A stretch of DNA of 64,000 nucleotides from Bordetella parapertussis (GTDB lineage: Bacteria > Pseudomonadota > Gammaproteobacteria > Burkholderiales > SG8-41). The stretch covers positions 1 to 64,000 of the forward strand of contig CAMATZ010000014.1 in the NCBI GenBank assembly GCA_945861275.1. The letters run 5' to 3'. The position numbers and the translations under genes were made by a program. Of this stretch, positions 49,078-60,897 are shown one piece after another. The notes under the pieces were generated by a model. It saw only the letters and a list, made by a program, of their open reading frames with translations. It was not told where the DNA came from and searched no databases. Position 1 is the stretch's first letter; each line of letters opens with the position of its first letter.

Positions 49078-49850
49078 AGCGTGTAGTCGTAATCGATGGT
49101 GAGCGGCGCGTGATCGGAGAATTTTTGGTCTTTGTAAATCGCCACGCGCCTGGCAGTGGCAGCGAAGGCCGGTGTGGCGATGTGGTAATCAATGCGCCAA
49201 CCGACGTTTTTGGCATAGGCTTGTCCGCGGTTCGACCACCAGGTGTATTGTTCGGGGCGATCATCAATGCGGCGGAACACGTCCACCCACTTTAGATCGT
49301 CAAATACCCGTGTAAGCCATTCGCGCTCTTCGGGCAGGAAGCCGGAGTTTTTGCGGTTGCCGCGCCAGTTCTTGAGATCGATTTCCCGGTGTGCGATATT
49401 CCAGTCGCCGCACACCACGATGTCGCGGCCACTGGCCCTGAGTTTTTCTAGATGCGGATAAAATTTTTCCATGAAGCGAAACTTGGATTGCTGGCGCGAC
49501 TCGCCGCTGGAACCCGACGGCAGATACACTGAAATCACCGACAGTTTGCCGAAATCCGCGCGCAGGTAACGGCCTTCATCGTCGAACTCGCGTACGCCGA
49601 ACCCGACGTTAATCGCCGCCGGCTTTTGCCGGCTATAAAGCCCCACGCCGCTGTAGCCCTTTTTTTCGGCATGGTGAAAATGTCCGTGGTAACCCGCCGG
49701 GGCGAGCATTTCAGCGCTCATGTCGGCCTGCTGCGCCTTGATTTCCTGCACGCACAGTATGTCGGGCTGGTGTTTGGCCAGCCACGGCAAAAAGCCTTTG
49801 CGCCCGGCCGAGCGGATACCATTCAAATTGAGGGAGGCGATGCGTAGCAT
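49074..49850 (-). CDS. xth: Exodeoxyribonuclease III
   Basis: MLRIASLNLNGIRSAGRKGFLPWLAKHQPDILCVQEIKAQ; SDHAPLTIDYD. Confidence 0.95.
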   Translation of the reverse strand: MLRIASLNLNGIRSAGRKGFLPWLAKHQPDILCVQEIKAQQADMSAEMLAPAGYHGHFHHAEKKGYSGVGLYSRQKPAAINVGFGVREFDDEGRYLRADFGKLSVISVYLPSGSSGESRQQSKFRFMEKFYPHLEKLRASGRDIVVCGDWNIAHREIDLKNWRGNRKNSGFLPEEREWLTRVFDDLKWVDVFRRIDDRPEQYTWWSNRGQAYAKNVGWRIDYHIATPAFAATARRVAIYKDQKFSDHAPLTIDYDYTL

Positions 49851-50074
49851 AGGTGTGGTGGAGTCGATAACGGTGGTCTTAGAAGAACAGCATAGTGTCA
49901 ACCGCAAGCGGGCTCGTGCGCTATTGCAAGCAACGGACGGCGCTTGCTGGCACCGTTATAATGACCGCAATTCACGTAAACTGCCATGCTCCCACGTGAG
50001 GGGCCGAAAAGGCAACTGGGGCAACCGCGCCGGCACTGCCCCATTTTGAAACATTCGATAGCGAGAGGTAGATT

Positions 50075-50725
50075 ATGAGTCGTTCTGACATACACCTGAC
50101 TGTGGCTGGCATTCTGATGCTCGCGCTTGGCGCGCCGCTTGTTCACGCGCAAAAAATTGTTTGCTGGAAAGACGCTGCGGGCAAGACAGTGGGTTGCGGC
50201 GACAAGGTCCCGCCTGAATACGCCAGCGGCGCCACCAAGGAGCTCGACAAGCAGGGCAACGTGCGCAAAACCGGCGAGTCCGTGGACGAAATGACCAAGC
50301 GCCAGGCGCGGGAAAAAGAGCAAGCCCGGGTGAAAGCGGAAGAAGACAAGCGCTTGACCGAGCAAAAGCGCCAGGATTCCGCTCTGCTCGACACCTTTAG
50401 CAGCGAAAAAGAAATCAATCTGAAGCGTGATCGCGAACTGCTGGCGCTGAACAACCTTATTACGCAGCAAAATGCGGCCTTGAAGGTCGCGAATGAGCGC
50501 CTCGCGGAGGGCAAGAAGGGCGCGGCGGCCACCACGAAGGAAGATGCGGCGCGCGCCGACCGTGATCAAAAGCGCATTAGCGGCGACATTGCCGCCAACG
50601 AAAAAGCCAAGACCGATATCACCGTCAAGTATGCCGAGTACCGCAAGCGTTTTGCGGAGTTGAAGGGCACCGCGCCCGCAGCGGAAGTCAAAGCGGCTGC
50701 GCCAGCTGTAGCGGCCAAAAAATAA
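50075..50725 (+). CDS. Periplasmic coiled-coil protein with DUF4124-like N-terminus
   Basis: Signal peptide; QKIVCWKDAAGKTVGCGDKVPPEY; long charged coiled coil. Confidence 0.7.
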   Translation: MSRSDIHLTVAGILMLALGAPLVHAQKIVCWKDAAGKTVGCGDKVPPEYASGATKELDKQGNVRKTGESVDEMTKRQAREKEQARVKAEEDKRLTEQKRQDSALLDTFSSEKEINLKRDRELLALNNLITQQNAALKVANERLAEGKKGAAATTKEDAARADRDQKRISGDIAANEKAKTDITVKYAEYRKRFAELKGTAPAAEVKAAAPAVAAKK

Positions 50726-50764
50726 TAACAACTACCGCGCACTACCCCAGCGGCCAAGCCCGCA

Positions 50765-52213
50765 CTACTGCGCCAGCTTGCGTTTCAATAGTTCGTTAAC
50801 CTGCTGCGGATTGGCGCGGCCCTGGGTTGCCTTCATCGCCTGACCGACCAGCGAATTGAATGCCTTTTCCTTGCCGGCTTTGTAGTCCGCGACCTGCTGG
50901 GCGTTGGCTCTGATAACTTCATCGACGATTTTCGCTATCGCGCCGGCGTCGGATATTTGTTGTAAGCCTTTGTTTTTAATAACAATATCTGCTGCATCTG
51001 GCGCATCAGACGTGCCTGCCCAAATCGCCTCAAAAACTTCCTTGGCGGTATTCCCGGATATCGCGCCTTCAGCAATGCGATCGATCAGCCGCCGCAACTG
51101 TGCGCCGCTGATTTTACTTTGAAGGATTTCCAGGCCCTCTTCATTGAGCCGCGCGTTGAGTTGCCCGGTAATCCAGTTCGCGCACAGCTTGGCTGTTCTC
51201 GCGTCCGCATCGCGCGCGGTGGCCTCAAAATAATCCGCCAGCTCGCGGCTGCTGGTGAGCATCGCCGCATCGTAGGCGGTGATGCCATAACGCGCGGCAA
51301 AACGTGCCTGCTTGGCTGGCGGCAATTCCGGCAGCGTGGCGCGAATTTCTTCGAGGGTGGCTTCGCTGATCTCCAGCGGCAGCAGATCAGGATCGGGAAA
51401 ATAGCGGTAGTCGTGTGCGTCTTCCTTCGAGCGCATCGAGCGCGTTTCGTCTTTGTCCGGGTCGTAGAGGCGCGTTTCCTGGCGGATGGCGCCGCCGTCT
51501 TCGATGACCTCGATCTGGCGCCGCACTTCAAACTCGATCGCGCGTTCCAGAAACCGGAATGAATTGAGGTTTTTGATTTCACAGCGCGTGCCGAGCTTGT
51601 CCGTGCCGGCGGGCCGCACCGAAACATTGGCGTCGCAACGAAACGAGCCTTCCTGCATATTGCCGTCGCAAATGCCGATCCAGCGCACCAGCGCATGCAA
51701 CGCCTTGGCGTAAGCCACGGCTTCGGCAGACGAGCGCATGTCGGGTTCGGTGACGATTTCCAGCAGCGGCGTGCCCGCGCGATTCAGATCGATGCCGGTC
51801 GCACCGTGGAAATCTTCGTGCAGCGATTTGCCAGCGTCCTCCTCGAGATGCGCGCGCGTCAGCTGCACGGTTTTTTCCGTAGCGCCGACGTGAAAGGTGA
51901 GCGATCCACCCTCGACTATCGGCAACTCGTACTGGCTGATTTGATAACCCTTGGGCAAATCGGGGTAAAAGTAATTTTTGCGCGCAAACACCGAGCGGCG
52001 ATTGATTTTCGCGCCTACCGCCAGCCCAAAGCGTATGGCCCGTTCCACCGCGCCCTTGTTAAGCACCGGCAGCACGCCGGGCAGGGCGATATCCACCGCG
52101 CACGCCTGCGTGTTGGGCGCGGCGCCGAACGCCGTGGACGCGCCGGAAAATATTTTTGAAGCGGTGGATAACTGCGCGTGAGTTTCCAGGCCGATGACGG
52201 TTTCCCAGTTCAT
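50765..52213 (-). CDS. gatB: Asp/Glu-tRNA amidotransferase subunit B
   Basis: [44 protein letters not shown]. Confidence 0.96.
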   Translation of the reverse strand: MNWETVIGLETHAQLSTASKIFSGASTAFGAAPNTQACAVDIALPGVLPVLNKGAVERAIRFGLAVGAKINRRSVFARKNYFYPDLPKGYQISQYELPIVEGGSLTFHVGATEKTVQLTRAHLEEDAGKSLHEDFHGATGIDLNRAGTPLLEIVTEPDMRSSAEAVAYAKALHALVRWIGICDGNMQEGSFRCDANVSVRPAGTDKLGTRCEIKNLNSFRFLERAIEFEVRRQIEVIEDGGAIRQETRLYDPDKDETRSMRSKEDAHDYRYFPDPDLLPLEISEATLEEIRATLPELPPAKQARFAARYGITAYDAAMLTSSRELADYFEATARDADARTAKLCANWITGQLNARLNEEGLEILQSKISGAQLRRLIDRIAEGAISGNTAKEVFEAIWAGTSDAPDAADIVIKNKGLQQISDAGAIAKIVDEVIRANAQQVADYKAGKEKAFNSLVGQAMKATQGRANPQQVNELLKRKLAQ

Positions 52214-52231
52214 CGCGTTGCTCCAAGTAAA

Positions 52232-52320
52232 GCGTGAGGCGTGAGGCGTGAGGGGTAACTCCAAGTCGTCAATCGACCGACGCTTTTCACCTCACGCCTC
52301 ACGCCTTACGCCTCACATCC
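52232..52320. repeat. Inverted-repeat element with gtgaggc heptads, overlapping the gatA 3' end
   Basis: gcgtgaggcgtgaggcgtgagggg mirrored by cacctcacgcctcacgccttacgcctcac. Confidence 0.8.
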
Positions 52321-53766
52321 CGAAGGGATGCGCTGATGCCAATCCGTCGCCAGCTGATACTGATGCGCCACATTCAGCATGCGCGCTTCGGCGAAATAAT
52401 CGCCGATAATTTGCAGCCCCACCGGCAGGCCGCCGCTGTCGAATCCGCACGGGATCGACAGGCCCGGCAACCCCGCCAGATTGACCGCAATGGTATAAAT
52501 ATCCGACAGATACATCTGCACCGGATCCGCGGATTTTTCGCCGATTTTAAACGCGGTGGAAGGACTGGTCGGCCCCATGATGACATCGCATTGCCTGAAC
52601 GCTGCGGTGAAATCCTGCGCAATCAGCCGCCGCAGTTTTTGCGCGCGGATGTAGTAGGCATCGTAGTAGCCGTGCGACAACACATAAGCGCCGATCAAAA
52701 TTCGCCGCTTGACCTCTGCCCCAAAGCCTTCGGCGCGGGTTTTTTCATAAAAGCTGGTGAGATCGGCATAGTCGGCGGCGCGATGGCCGTAACGCACGCC
52801 GTCATAACGCGCCAGATTGCTCGATGCTTCCGCCGGCGCCAGCACGTAATACACCGGCACCGACAGCGCCATGTTGGGCAGGCTGACATCCACGATTTCG
52901 CAGCCCAGCTTGCGGTATTCCGCGATCGCGGCTTCGACCGCTTTAATCACGTCCTGCGACGCGCCGGCGGCACAAAACTCACGCGGCAATCCGATGCGCA
53001 GGCCCGCCAGCGGCCTGGCGAGATCCCGTGTGTAATCCTCGGTCTCGCGTTGCAGGCTGGTGGAGTCGCGCGCGTCGAAACCCGCCATCACATTCAGCAT
53101 CAACCCCAGGTCGCAGGCGGTGCGCGCCATCGGCCCACCCTGATCCAGGCTCGAGGCAAAAGCGATCATGCCGTAGCGCGACACCACGCCATAGGTGGGT
53201 TTCAGACCGCAGATGCCGGTAAAGGATGCCGGTTGGCGAATGGAGCCGCCGGTGTCGGTGCCGGTGGCCGCGGGCGCCAGCCGCGCCGCTACTGCCGCAG
53301 CCGAGCCGCCCGAACTGCCGCCGGGCACGCGCTTGACGTCCCACGGGTTGCGCACCGGGCCGTAAAACGAGGTCTCGTTCGACGAGCCCATGGCGAACTC
53401 GTCCATGTTGGTTTTGCCCAGATTCACCGCGCCCGCCGCGTTGAAGCGCTCAATCACATGCGCGTCATAGGGCGACACAAAATTTGACAGCATCTTCGAA
53501 CCGCAGGTGGTGCGCCAGCCCTGCGTGCAGAAAATGTCCTTTTGCGCAATCGGCACGCCGGTCAGCGGCTGCGCCCTGCCCGCGGCCCGCTGCGCGTCGG
53601 CGGCGCGCGCCTGGGCCAGACTCTTGTCAGCATCGACGCTGATAAAGCAATTGAACGCAGCATCGAAGCTGTTGATTCTATTGATATAAAATTGCGTAAC
53701 TTCGACGCTGGAGTAATTTCCGGCGGCCAGCCCGTCAGCCAGTTGGAGGAGTGTTGCGTGTTGCAT
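52306..53766 (-). CDS. gatA: Asp/Glu-tRNA amidotransferase subunit A
   Basis: [59 protein letters not shown]. Confidence 0.96.
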   Translation of the reverse strand: MQHATLLQLADGLAAGNYSSVEVTQFYINRINSFDAAFNCFISVDADKSLAQARAADAQRAAGRAQPLTGVPIAQKDIFCTQGWRTTCGSKMLSNFVSPYDAHVIERFNAAGAVNLGKTNMDEFAMGSSNETSFYGPVRNPWDVKRVPGGSSGGSAAAVAARLAPAATGTDTGGSIRQPASFTGICGLKPTYGVVSRYGMIAFASSLDQGGPMARTACDLGLMLNVMAGFDARDSTSLQRETEDYTRDLARPLAGLRIGLPREFCAAGASQDVIKAVEAAIAEYRKLGCEIVDVSLPNMALSVPVYYVLAPAEASSNLARYDGVRYGHRAADYADLTSFYEKTRAEGFGAEVKRRILIGAYVLSHGYYDAYYIRAQKLRRLIAQDFTAAFRQCDVIMGPTSPSTAFKIGEKSADPVQMYLSDIYTIAVNLAGLPGLSIPCGFDSGGLPVGLQIIGDYFAEARMLNVAHQYQLATDWHQRIPSGCEA

Positions 53767-53822
53767 GATGCGCCTAATAGTTGTGGGTTTCCCCCACCCC
53801 ATCCTGTGTTCTGTTCGATGAC

Positions 53823-54131
53823 CTATTCGATCACTTTAGGCACCAGGTAAAGCCCTGCGCCGACCTCGGGCGCGAGTGCCTGAAAACGGCTGCGCTGGTC
53901 AAGTAAATCGACAGCGTCCGCGGCTTCGGTGACGGCATCGATGCGCAGACGCTGCCCCAAGTCCTGCGCGTGCGACATGGGTTCAATCGCGCTCACATCC
54001 ACCGCCTCCATGGCGGCGATCAATTTAAAAATACCGGTGAGCTGCGTGTGCGTGGCGGCCACTTCGTCATCGTTGATCGCGATGCGCGCCAGATGCGCCA
54101 CGCGCTTCACGTCGTCCACAGTCAGGGCCAT
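53823..54131 (-). CDS. gatC: Asp/Glu-tRNA amidotransferase subunit C
   Basis: [23 protein letters not shown]. Confidence 0.93.
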   Translation of the reverse strand: MALTVDDVKRVAHLARIAINDDEVAATHTQLTGIFKLIAAMEAVDVSAIEPMSHAQDLGQRLRIDAVTEAADAVDLLDQRSRFQALAPEVGAGLYLVPKVIE

Positions 54132-54264
54132 AAAATTTACCGGAAAATTCTACAAAAAGCCGAGTGCCAAGAGTATCATAACGACCCATCAATCGCATGT
54201 GATACGGTGCGCGATTCATGGCACGATTCATTGCACGATTTGACCTGTGATTCACCCCGTGTAA

Positions 54265-55326
<1,062 letters not shown>

Positions 55327-55390
55327 GCCGCCGCGCAACACACGCTGCAGCGCCTGCGCCCGCGCGTAACTGTTCCCTTCCGCTCGAGCG

Positions 55391-56287
55391 ATGGAACACA
55401 CAACGCCACCGTTCTTCAAAACCGGCCTTAGTCCGCTTACCCGCCTGCTGATATTCTCTGCGTTGTCATTGGCGCTGCTGGTCTCCGACACGCGTATGAA
55501 GCACCTCGACGCGATACGGCAGACACTGGCCGTGGTGATGTATCCGTTGCAGCGCATCGCCGCCGCGCCTGCCGGCCTCGCGCGCCGCGCGGGTGAGTTC
55601 TTCGTCACCCACGCCTCGCTGCGCGATGAAAACACGCGACTCGCGCAGGAAAATCTCGCCAGCGCCACGCGCACGCAAAAGACCGCTGCACTGGAAGCGG
55701 AGAACGCGCACTTGCGCAAAATGCTCGCGGCGCGCGAAACGCGCGCCGGGCGTTCGACGCTGGCCGAGATACTCTACGCCGCGCGCGATCCGTTTTCGCA
55801 GCGCATCGTCATCGACAAAGGCCTGCAGCACGATGTGCAAAATGGCAATCCGGTGATCGATGCCTCCGGCGTGGTGGGACAGGTGACGCGGGCCTATCCG
55901 ATGCTAGCTGAAGTGACGTTGATCACCGACAAAGGACACCTGATTCCGGTGCTTAATGTGCGCAGCGGAATGCGTTCGGTGTTGGCGGGCACCGGTGTGC
56001 ATGGGGTACTGGAACTGCAGTTTGTGCCGCTCAACGCGGACGTGCAAAAGGGCGATCAACTGGTGACTTCCGGCATCGACGGCATCTATGCGCCGGGGTT
56101 GCCGGTGGCCGAAGTCGTCGCCATCGAACCCAATCCGGCGGCTACTTTTTCCAAAGTGACCTGCCGTCCGCTCGGTGGCGTGAGCAGCAATACCCAGGTA
56201 TTTGTGGTGCAGGGTTCCGAAGCGCTGCCGCCGCGCCCCGACGCCGAATTAGCCCCGCGCGGCCGCAAAGGCAGGAAGGGCGGATGA
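55391..56287 (+). CDS. mreC: Rod shape-determining protein MreC
   Basis: DASGVVGQVTRAYPMLAEVTLITDKGHLIPV; follows mreB. Confidence 0.93.
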   Translation: MEHTTPPFFKTGLSPLTRLLIFSALSLALLVSDTRMKHLDAIRQTLAVVMYPLQRIAAAPAGLARRAGEFFVTHASLRDENTRLAQENLASATRTQKTAALEAENAHLRKMLAARETRAGRSTLAEILYAARDPFSQRIVIDKGLQHDVQNGNPVIDASGVVGQVTRAYPMLAEVTLITDKGHLIPVLNVRSGMRSVLAGTGVHGVLELQFVPLNADVQKGDQLVTSGIDGIYAPGLPVAEVVAIEPNPAATFSKVTCRPLGGVSSNTQVFVVQGSEALPPRPDAELAPRGRKGRKGG

Positions 56288-56808
56288 TAAATCTGTATCC
56301 GGGCGCGCAGCAGGAGATTCTGAAACCTGCGAATCCCGGCTTCATCATCTTCACCTTGTTGATGGCGCTGCTGCTTAATCTGCTGCCATGGTCGGGCTGG
56401 GGCTGGTGGGTGCGGCCTGATTTCGCCGCCCTGGTGCTGCTGTACTGGTGCATCGAACAGCCGCGCAAGATCGGCTTCAGCGTGGCGTGGCTGCTGGGGC
56501 TGTTGATGGATGTCGCCGACGGCAGCCTGTTCGGGCAGCACGCGCTGGCCTACACCATCCTGACCTTTGCAGGTATCGTGCTGCACCGGCGCGTGCAACG
56601 CTTTTCCGTCACCCCGCAGGCGCTGCATGTGCTGCCGCTGTTATTGTTGAACGACACCATCCTGCTGCTGGTACGCCTTGCCACAGGCAGCGATTTTCCC
56701 GGCTACTGGTATTTTTTCAGCAGCGTGATCGGCGCACTGCTGTGGCCCGCGGTTTCGTTCCTGCTCAAGCTGCCGCAACGCCCGCGCATCGATGGCGATC
56801 ATGCCTAA
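56284..56808 (+). CDS. mreD: Rod shape-determining protein MreD
   Basis: Hydrophobic, 4-bp overlap with mreC; MDVADGSLFGQHALAYTILTF. Confidence 0.9.
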   Translation: MINLYPGAQQEILKPANPGFIIFTLLMALLLNLLPWSGWGWWVRPDFAALVLLYWCIEQPRKIGFSVAWLLGLLMDVADGSLFGQHALAYTILTFAGIVLHRRVQRFSVTPQALHVLPLLLLNDTILLLVRLATGSDFPGYWYFFSSVIGALLWPAVSFLLKLPQRPRIDGDHA

Positions 56809-58702
56809 GCTGCTGTTCAGCGCGGGTGTGGAGTTCCGCGATTCGCAGCGCGAACTGCAGCAGTACAAGGTGCGGCTGGTGGTGCTGACTTTTTTTGTGC
56901 TGTTGATGTTTGCGCTGCTGTTCACACGTTTTGTGTACTTGCAGGTGATGCAATACAGTCATTACCACACGCTGGCGGAAGCGAACCGTATTTCCGTGGT
57001 GCCGGCCACACCCGGCCGCGGCGTGATCAGCGACCGCAACGGCGTCCAGCTCGCCTACAACTACACCGCGCACACCCTGGAAATCATCCCAAGTAAAACC
57101 GGCGACGTCGACGTTACCATCAACAGTCTGAGTGAAATCGTCGAGATCACGCCGCGCGACCGGCGGCGCTTTCGCCAGTTGCTCGACGAGAGCAAAAGCT
57201 TCGAAAGTCTGCCCATACGCTCGCGCTTATCCGATGAAGAAATCGCGCGCTTTGCCGCGCACCGCTATCGCTTTCCGGGGGTTGAGATCAAGGCGCGGTT
57301 GTTCCGGCAATACCCGCAGGGCGAATTGTTTTCGCATGTCATCGGCTACATCGGGCGCATCAACCAAAAAGAACTCGAGCAGCTCGATGAAAGCGGCGAA
57401 CTCGCCAATTATCGCGGCACCGACACCATCGGAAAAATAGGGCTGGAACAAAGTTACGAGCGCCTGCTGCATGGCACGACCGGTGTCGAGCAGGTGGAAA
57501 TCGATTCCGCCGGACGCGCGGTGCGTTTGTTGTCGCGCACGCCGCCCACCTCGGGCGCCAACCTGGTGTTAAAGCTCGACGCCGGGCTGCAGGCGCTGGC
57601 GTTCAAGGCCTTCGGTGACCGGCGCGGCGCGCTGGTGGCGCTGGATCCGCAAAACGGCGGGGTGCTGGCGTTTGTAAGCAAGCCGGGGTTTGATCCCAAC
57701 CTGTTCGTTGACGGCATCGATCCGCAGAGCTGGAATGAATTACGCAATTCGCCGGATCGCCCGATGTTGAACCGCGCGCTCGCCGGCACCTACCCGCCGG
57801 GTTCGACCTTCAAACCGTATATGGCATTGGCGGCGTTGACCCATGGCAAACGCACGCCACAATACGGCATTTCCGATCCCGGGTTTTTCTGGATGGGCAA
57901 CCATCAGTTTCGCGATGACCTCGTGGGCGGGCATGGCTGGGTGGATATGTACAAATCCATCGTGGTGTCGTGCGATACGTATTACTACATTCTTGCCAAT
58001 GATCTGGGCATCGACGCGATCGCGAAATTCATGTCCCAGATTGGATTTGGCTCGCGCAGCGGTATCGATTTAGCCGGCGAAGCCGCGGGCACATTGCCGT
58101 CGAAGGAATGGAAAAAAAAGCGCTTTAACCGCGACTGGTTCGCGGGTGAAACGGTGAGCGTTGCGATTGGCCAGGGCTACAATGCGTATACCCCGTTACA
58201 GATGGCATCTGCGATGGCTACGCTGGCCAACGACGGGGTGATGTTCCGGCCGCATATCGTTGATTTTATCGAAGATGTTCGCACCAAGGCGCGCACGCCG
58301 GTAGAACCGCAACCGTTGCGCACGCTGGAGTGGAACCCGGAACATATCGCCTTCATCAAAAAAGCGCTGGTCGGGGTTAACAAGGAAGGCACCGGCGCCG
58401 GGGTGTTTGCCGGCGCGGAATATACCAGTGGCGGAAAAACCGGCACCGCACAGGTTATTGGGATCAAGCAGGGCGACAAGTACATCGAAAGCCGCGTGCA
58501 GGAACGCTTCCGCGACCACGCGCTGTTTATCGCCTATGCACCCGCCGACAACCCGCGCATCGCTTTGGCGCTGATCGTGGAGAACGCGGGCTTCGGCGCC
58601 AGAGCGGCGGCGCCGATTGCGCGCCAGGTGATCGATTACTTCCTGCTCGGCAAAGCGGCGCCCGTAATCGCCGACACCGCACCAGAGAAAGCCAAGCCGT
58701 GA
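56792..58702 (+). CDS. mrdA: Penicillin-binding protein 2
   Basis: Transpeptidase motif YPPGSTFKPYMAL; SGGKTGTAQV. Confidence 0.95.
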   Translation: MAIMPKLLFSAGVEFRDSQRELQQYKVRLVVLTFFVLLMFALLFTRFVYLQVMQYSHYHTLAEANRISVVPATPGRGVISDRNGVQLAYNYTAHTLEIIPSKTGDVDVTINSLSEIVEITPRDRRRFRQLLDESKSFESLPIRSRLSDEEIARFAAHRYRFPGVEIKARLFRQYPQGELFSHVIGYIGRINQKELEQLDESGELANYRGTDTIGKIGLEQSYERLLHGTTGVEQVEIDSAGRAVRLLSRTPPTSGANLVLKLDAGLQALAFKAFGDRRGALVALDPQNGGVLAFVSKPGFDPNLFVDGIDPQSWNELRNSPDRPMLNRALAGTYPPGSTFKPYMALAALTHGKRTPQYGISDPGFFWMGNHQFRDDLVGGHGWVDMYKSIVVSCDTYYYILANDLGIDAIAKFMSQIGFGSRSGIDLAGEAAGTLPSKEWKKKRFNRDWFAGETVSVAIGQGYNAYTPLQMASAMATLANDGVMFRPHIVDFIEDVRTKARTPVEPQPLRTLEWNPEHIAFIKKALVGVNKEGTGAGVFAGAEYTSGGKTGTAQVIGIKQGDKYIESRVQERFRDHALFIAYAPADNPRIALALIVENAGFGARAAAPIARQVIDYFLLGKAAPVIADTAPEKAKP

Positions 58703-59805
58703 TTGCCTATTACCTGCGGCGCTTTACGCGGCTGCTGACCGCGCATATCGACGGGCCCTTGCTGGGCGCGGTAGTGCTGCTGATGGGTGTCGGCCTGACC
58801 GCGTTATACAGTGCATCCAACGCGGGCTGGCCGCGCGTATCCGCACAGATGATGAACATGCTGGTGGCGCTCGCTGTGCTGTGGGTTGCCGCCAACGTGC
58901 CGCCGCACTTTATGATGCGTTTGGCCCTGCCGCTGTTCGCGCTCGGCGTGGTGTTGCTGGTGGGGGTGGCGGTGAAAGGCGAAATTGTTAACGGCGCGCG
59001 CCGCTGGCTGAACCTGGGCGTGACGCGCATACAGCCGTCGGAACTGATGAAAATCGCGGTGCCCTTGATGCTGGCGTGGTACTTCCACCACTACGAAGGC
59101 ACTTTGCGCACACGCAATTTTGTATTGGCCGCAATCCTGTTGTTTGTGCCGTTGGGATTGATCGTGCGCCAGCCCGATTTGGGCACCGCGGTATTGATAC
59201 TCGCCAGCGGCAGCTACGTGTTGTTTCTCGCGGGCCTGTCGTGGAAAATTATTGGCGGGCTGGGCGTGGCCGCCCTCGCCAGCGCGCCGATTGCATGGTC
59301 GTTGATGCACGACTACCAGCGCCAACGCATACTGACGTTTATCAACCCGATGGACGATCCGCTCGGCTCGGGTTATCACACCATACAGTCCACCATAGCC
59401 GTGGGTTCGGGCGGCATCACCGGCAAGGGGTGGATGAGCGGTACGCAAACGCATCTGGATTTCATACCCGAGCGCACCACCGATTTTATTTTCGCGGTGT
59501 ACTCCGAAGAATTCGGCTTGTTGGGAAATTCCGTCCTGCTGGGTCTCTATCTGCTGGTGATTCTGCGCGGTATCGTGATCGCCTCGCACGCGCCGACCTT
59601 GTTTACGCGGCTGCTCGCGGGCGCGGTAACCCTCACCTTTTTTACCTACGCCTTCGTCAACATGGGCATGGTGAGCGGCATTTTGCCGGTGGTGGGCGTG
59701 CCCTTGCCGATGATCAGCTACGGCGGCACCTCGCTGGTGTCGCTGTGTCTGGGACTGGGCATCCTGATGAGCATCCATACCCATCGCAAGCTGGTGCATA
59801 CTTGA
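58699..59805 (+). CDS. rodA: Rod shape-determining protein RodA
   Basis: SEDS motifs; [38 protein letters not shown]-type C-terminus. Confidence 0.94.
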   Translation: [368 protein letters not shown]

Positions 59806-60743
59806 TGGGGTGCGTGAGGCGTGAGGCGAAAATCGTGAGGCGCGTGGGAATAGTTGTGTTGGCAGCGTGTGTCTTGCTGCTGTCCGGCTGCGGCATTTTT
59901 GGCGGCAAGCGTGTTTCGCCCATCGCGAAAGCGCCGCCGTCCACCACCAAAGGCGGCGGTTACTATCTCGACGACGGCCCCGGCGCCAATCCGCCGGCAA
60001 ATATTGAGGCCGTTCCCGACGCCACCCCGCGCACCGAACCGCTGCACCGTGGCGCACTGCGGCCTTACACCGTAATGGGGCGTAGCTATGTGCCGATGAC
60101 GGCGGTCGGCCCCTACCGCGCGCGCGGCGTGGCCTCGTGGTATGGCCGGCGTTATCACGGCAAGCTGACGGCTAACGGTGAAAGCTACGACATGTACGGC
60201 ATGAGCGCCGCACATCCGACGTTGCCGTTACCCAGCTATGTGCGGGTGACCAGCATCGCCAACGGCAAATCCGTGGTGGTCAGGGTCAATGATCGCGGGC
60301 CGTTCATCGACAGCCGCTTGATCGATTTGTCGTACAGCGCGGCGTTCAAGCTGGGGATCATCGCGGGCGGCAGTGCGCTGGTGGAGGTGGAAGCTATCGG
60401 GCCCGGCATGGCGCCGCCGGCGCCGACCTACACCCCCCCCGCACCGGCGGTCGCCGTGGCTGGCGCGGAAGCGGTCACTGCCGAGCGCCAGCTTCCGCTG
60501 GCCGCGGAGGTGAGCGGCATTCATTTGCAACTGGCGGCGTTCGGCGCACGAGAAAACGCCGAAGCCTATGCCGCGCGCCTGCGCGGCGACCTCGCGTGGC
60601 TGGCGGGCCAACTGCATATCTATACGCGTGACGGACTGTTTCGAGTGCTCGCCGGACCGTATCCGGGCCCGGGTGAGGCGCGTGATGCCGCCGATAAAAT
60701 CAGTCTGGCGTTGGGCATTAAGCCTTTTACGCTGACCAAATAA
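59805..60743 (+). CDS. rlpA: Septal ring lytic transglycosylase RlpA family lipoprotein (with SPOR domain)
   Basis: MGCVRREAKIVRRVGIVVLAACVLLLSGCGIF lipobox; GVASWYGRRYHGKLTANGESYDMYGMSAAHPTLPL. Confidence 0.9.
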   Translation: MGCVRREAKIVRRVGIVVLAACVLLLSGCGIFGGKRVSPIAKAPPSTTKGGGYYLDDGPGANPPANIEAVPDATPRTEPLHRGALRPYTVMGRSYVPMTAVGPYRARGVASWYGRRYHGKLTANGESYDMYGMSAAHPTLPLPSYVRVTSIANGKSVVVRVNDRGPFIDSRLIDLSYSAAFKLGIIAGGSALVEVEAIGPGMAPPAPTYTPPAPAVAVAGAEAVTAERQLPLAAEVSGIHLQLAAFGARENAEAYAARLRGDLAWLAGQLHIYTRDGLFRVLAGPYPGPGEARDAADKISLALGIKPFTLTK

Positions 60744-60805
60744 AATCTATTTAAAACAAATGGTTACGATGTATTGGCGCATTGCGCCCAGGCGGAGGCT
60801 TACGC

Positions 60806-60825
60806 CGCGAATGGTATAATTCGCG
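60806..60825. promoter_or_regulatory. Candidate aceE promoter -10 (TATAAT 60815-60820) inside an inverted repeat
   Basis: cgcgaat-ggtata-attcgcg. Confidence 0.4.
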
Positions 60826-60897
60826 CATGCGGGCGTCGCATCACAAGTGCCAGCGTCCGCTTACCAAGTCCCCGCCAGCCTTACAAAGGTATTATTC

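Noticed and set aside
47989-49086. Long + strand ORF (365 aa)
   Set aside because: Antisense of the AmpG-type transporter gene with recognisable MFS sequence.
52336-53487. Long + strand ORF (383 aa)
   Set aside because: Antisense of gatA.
58804-60057. Long - strand ORF (417 aa)
   Set aside because: Antisense of rodA/rlpA; low-complexity His/Gln/Arg composition.
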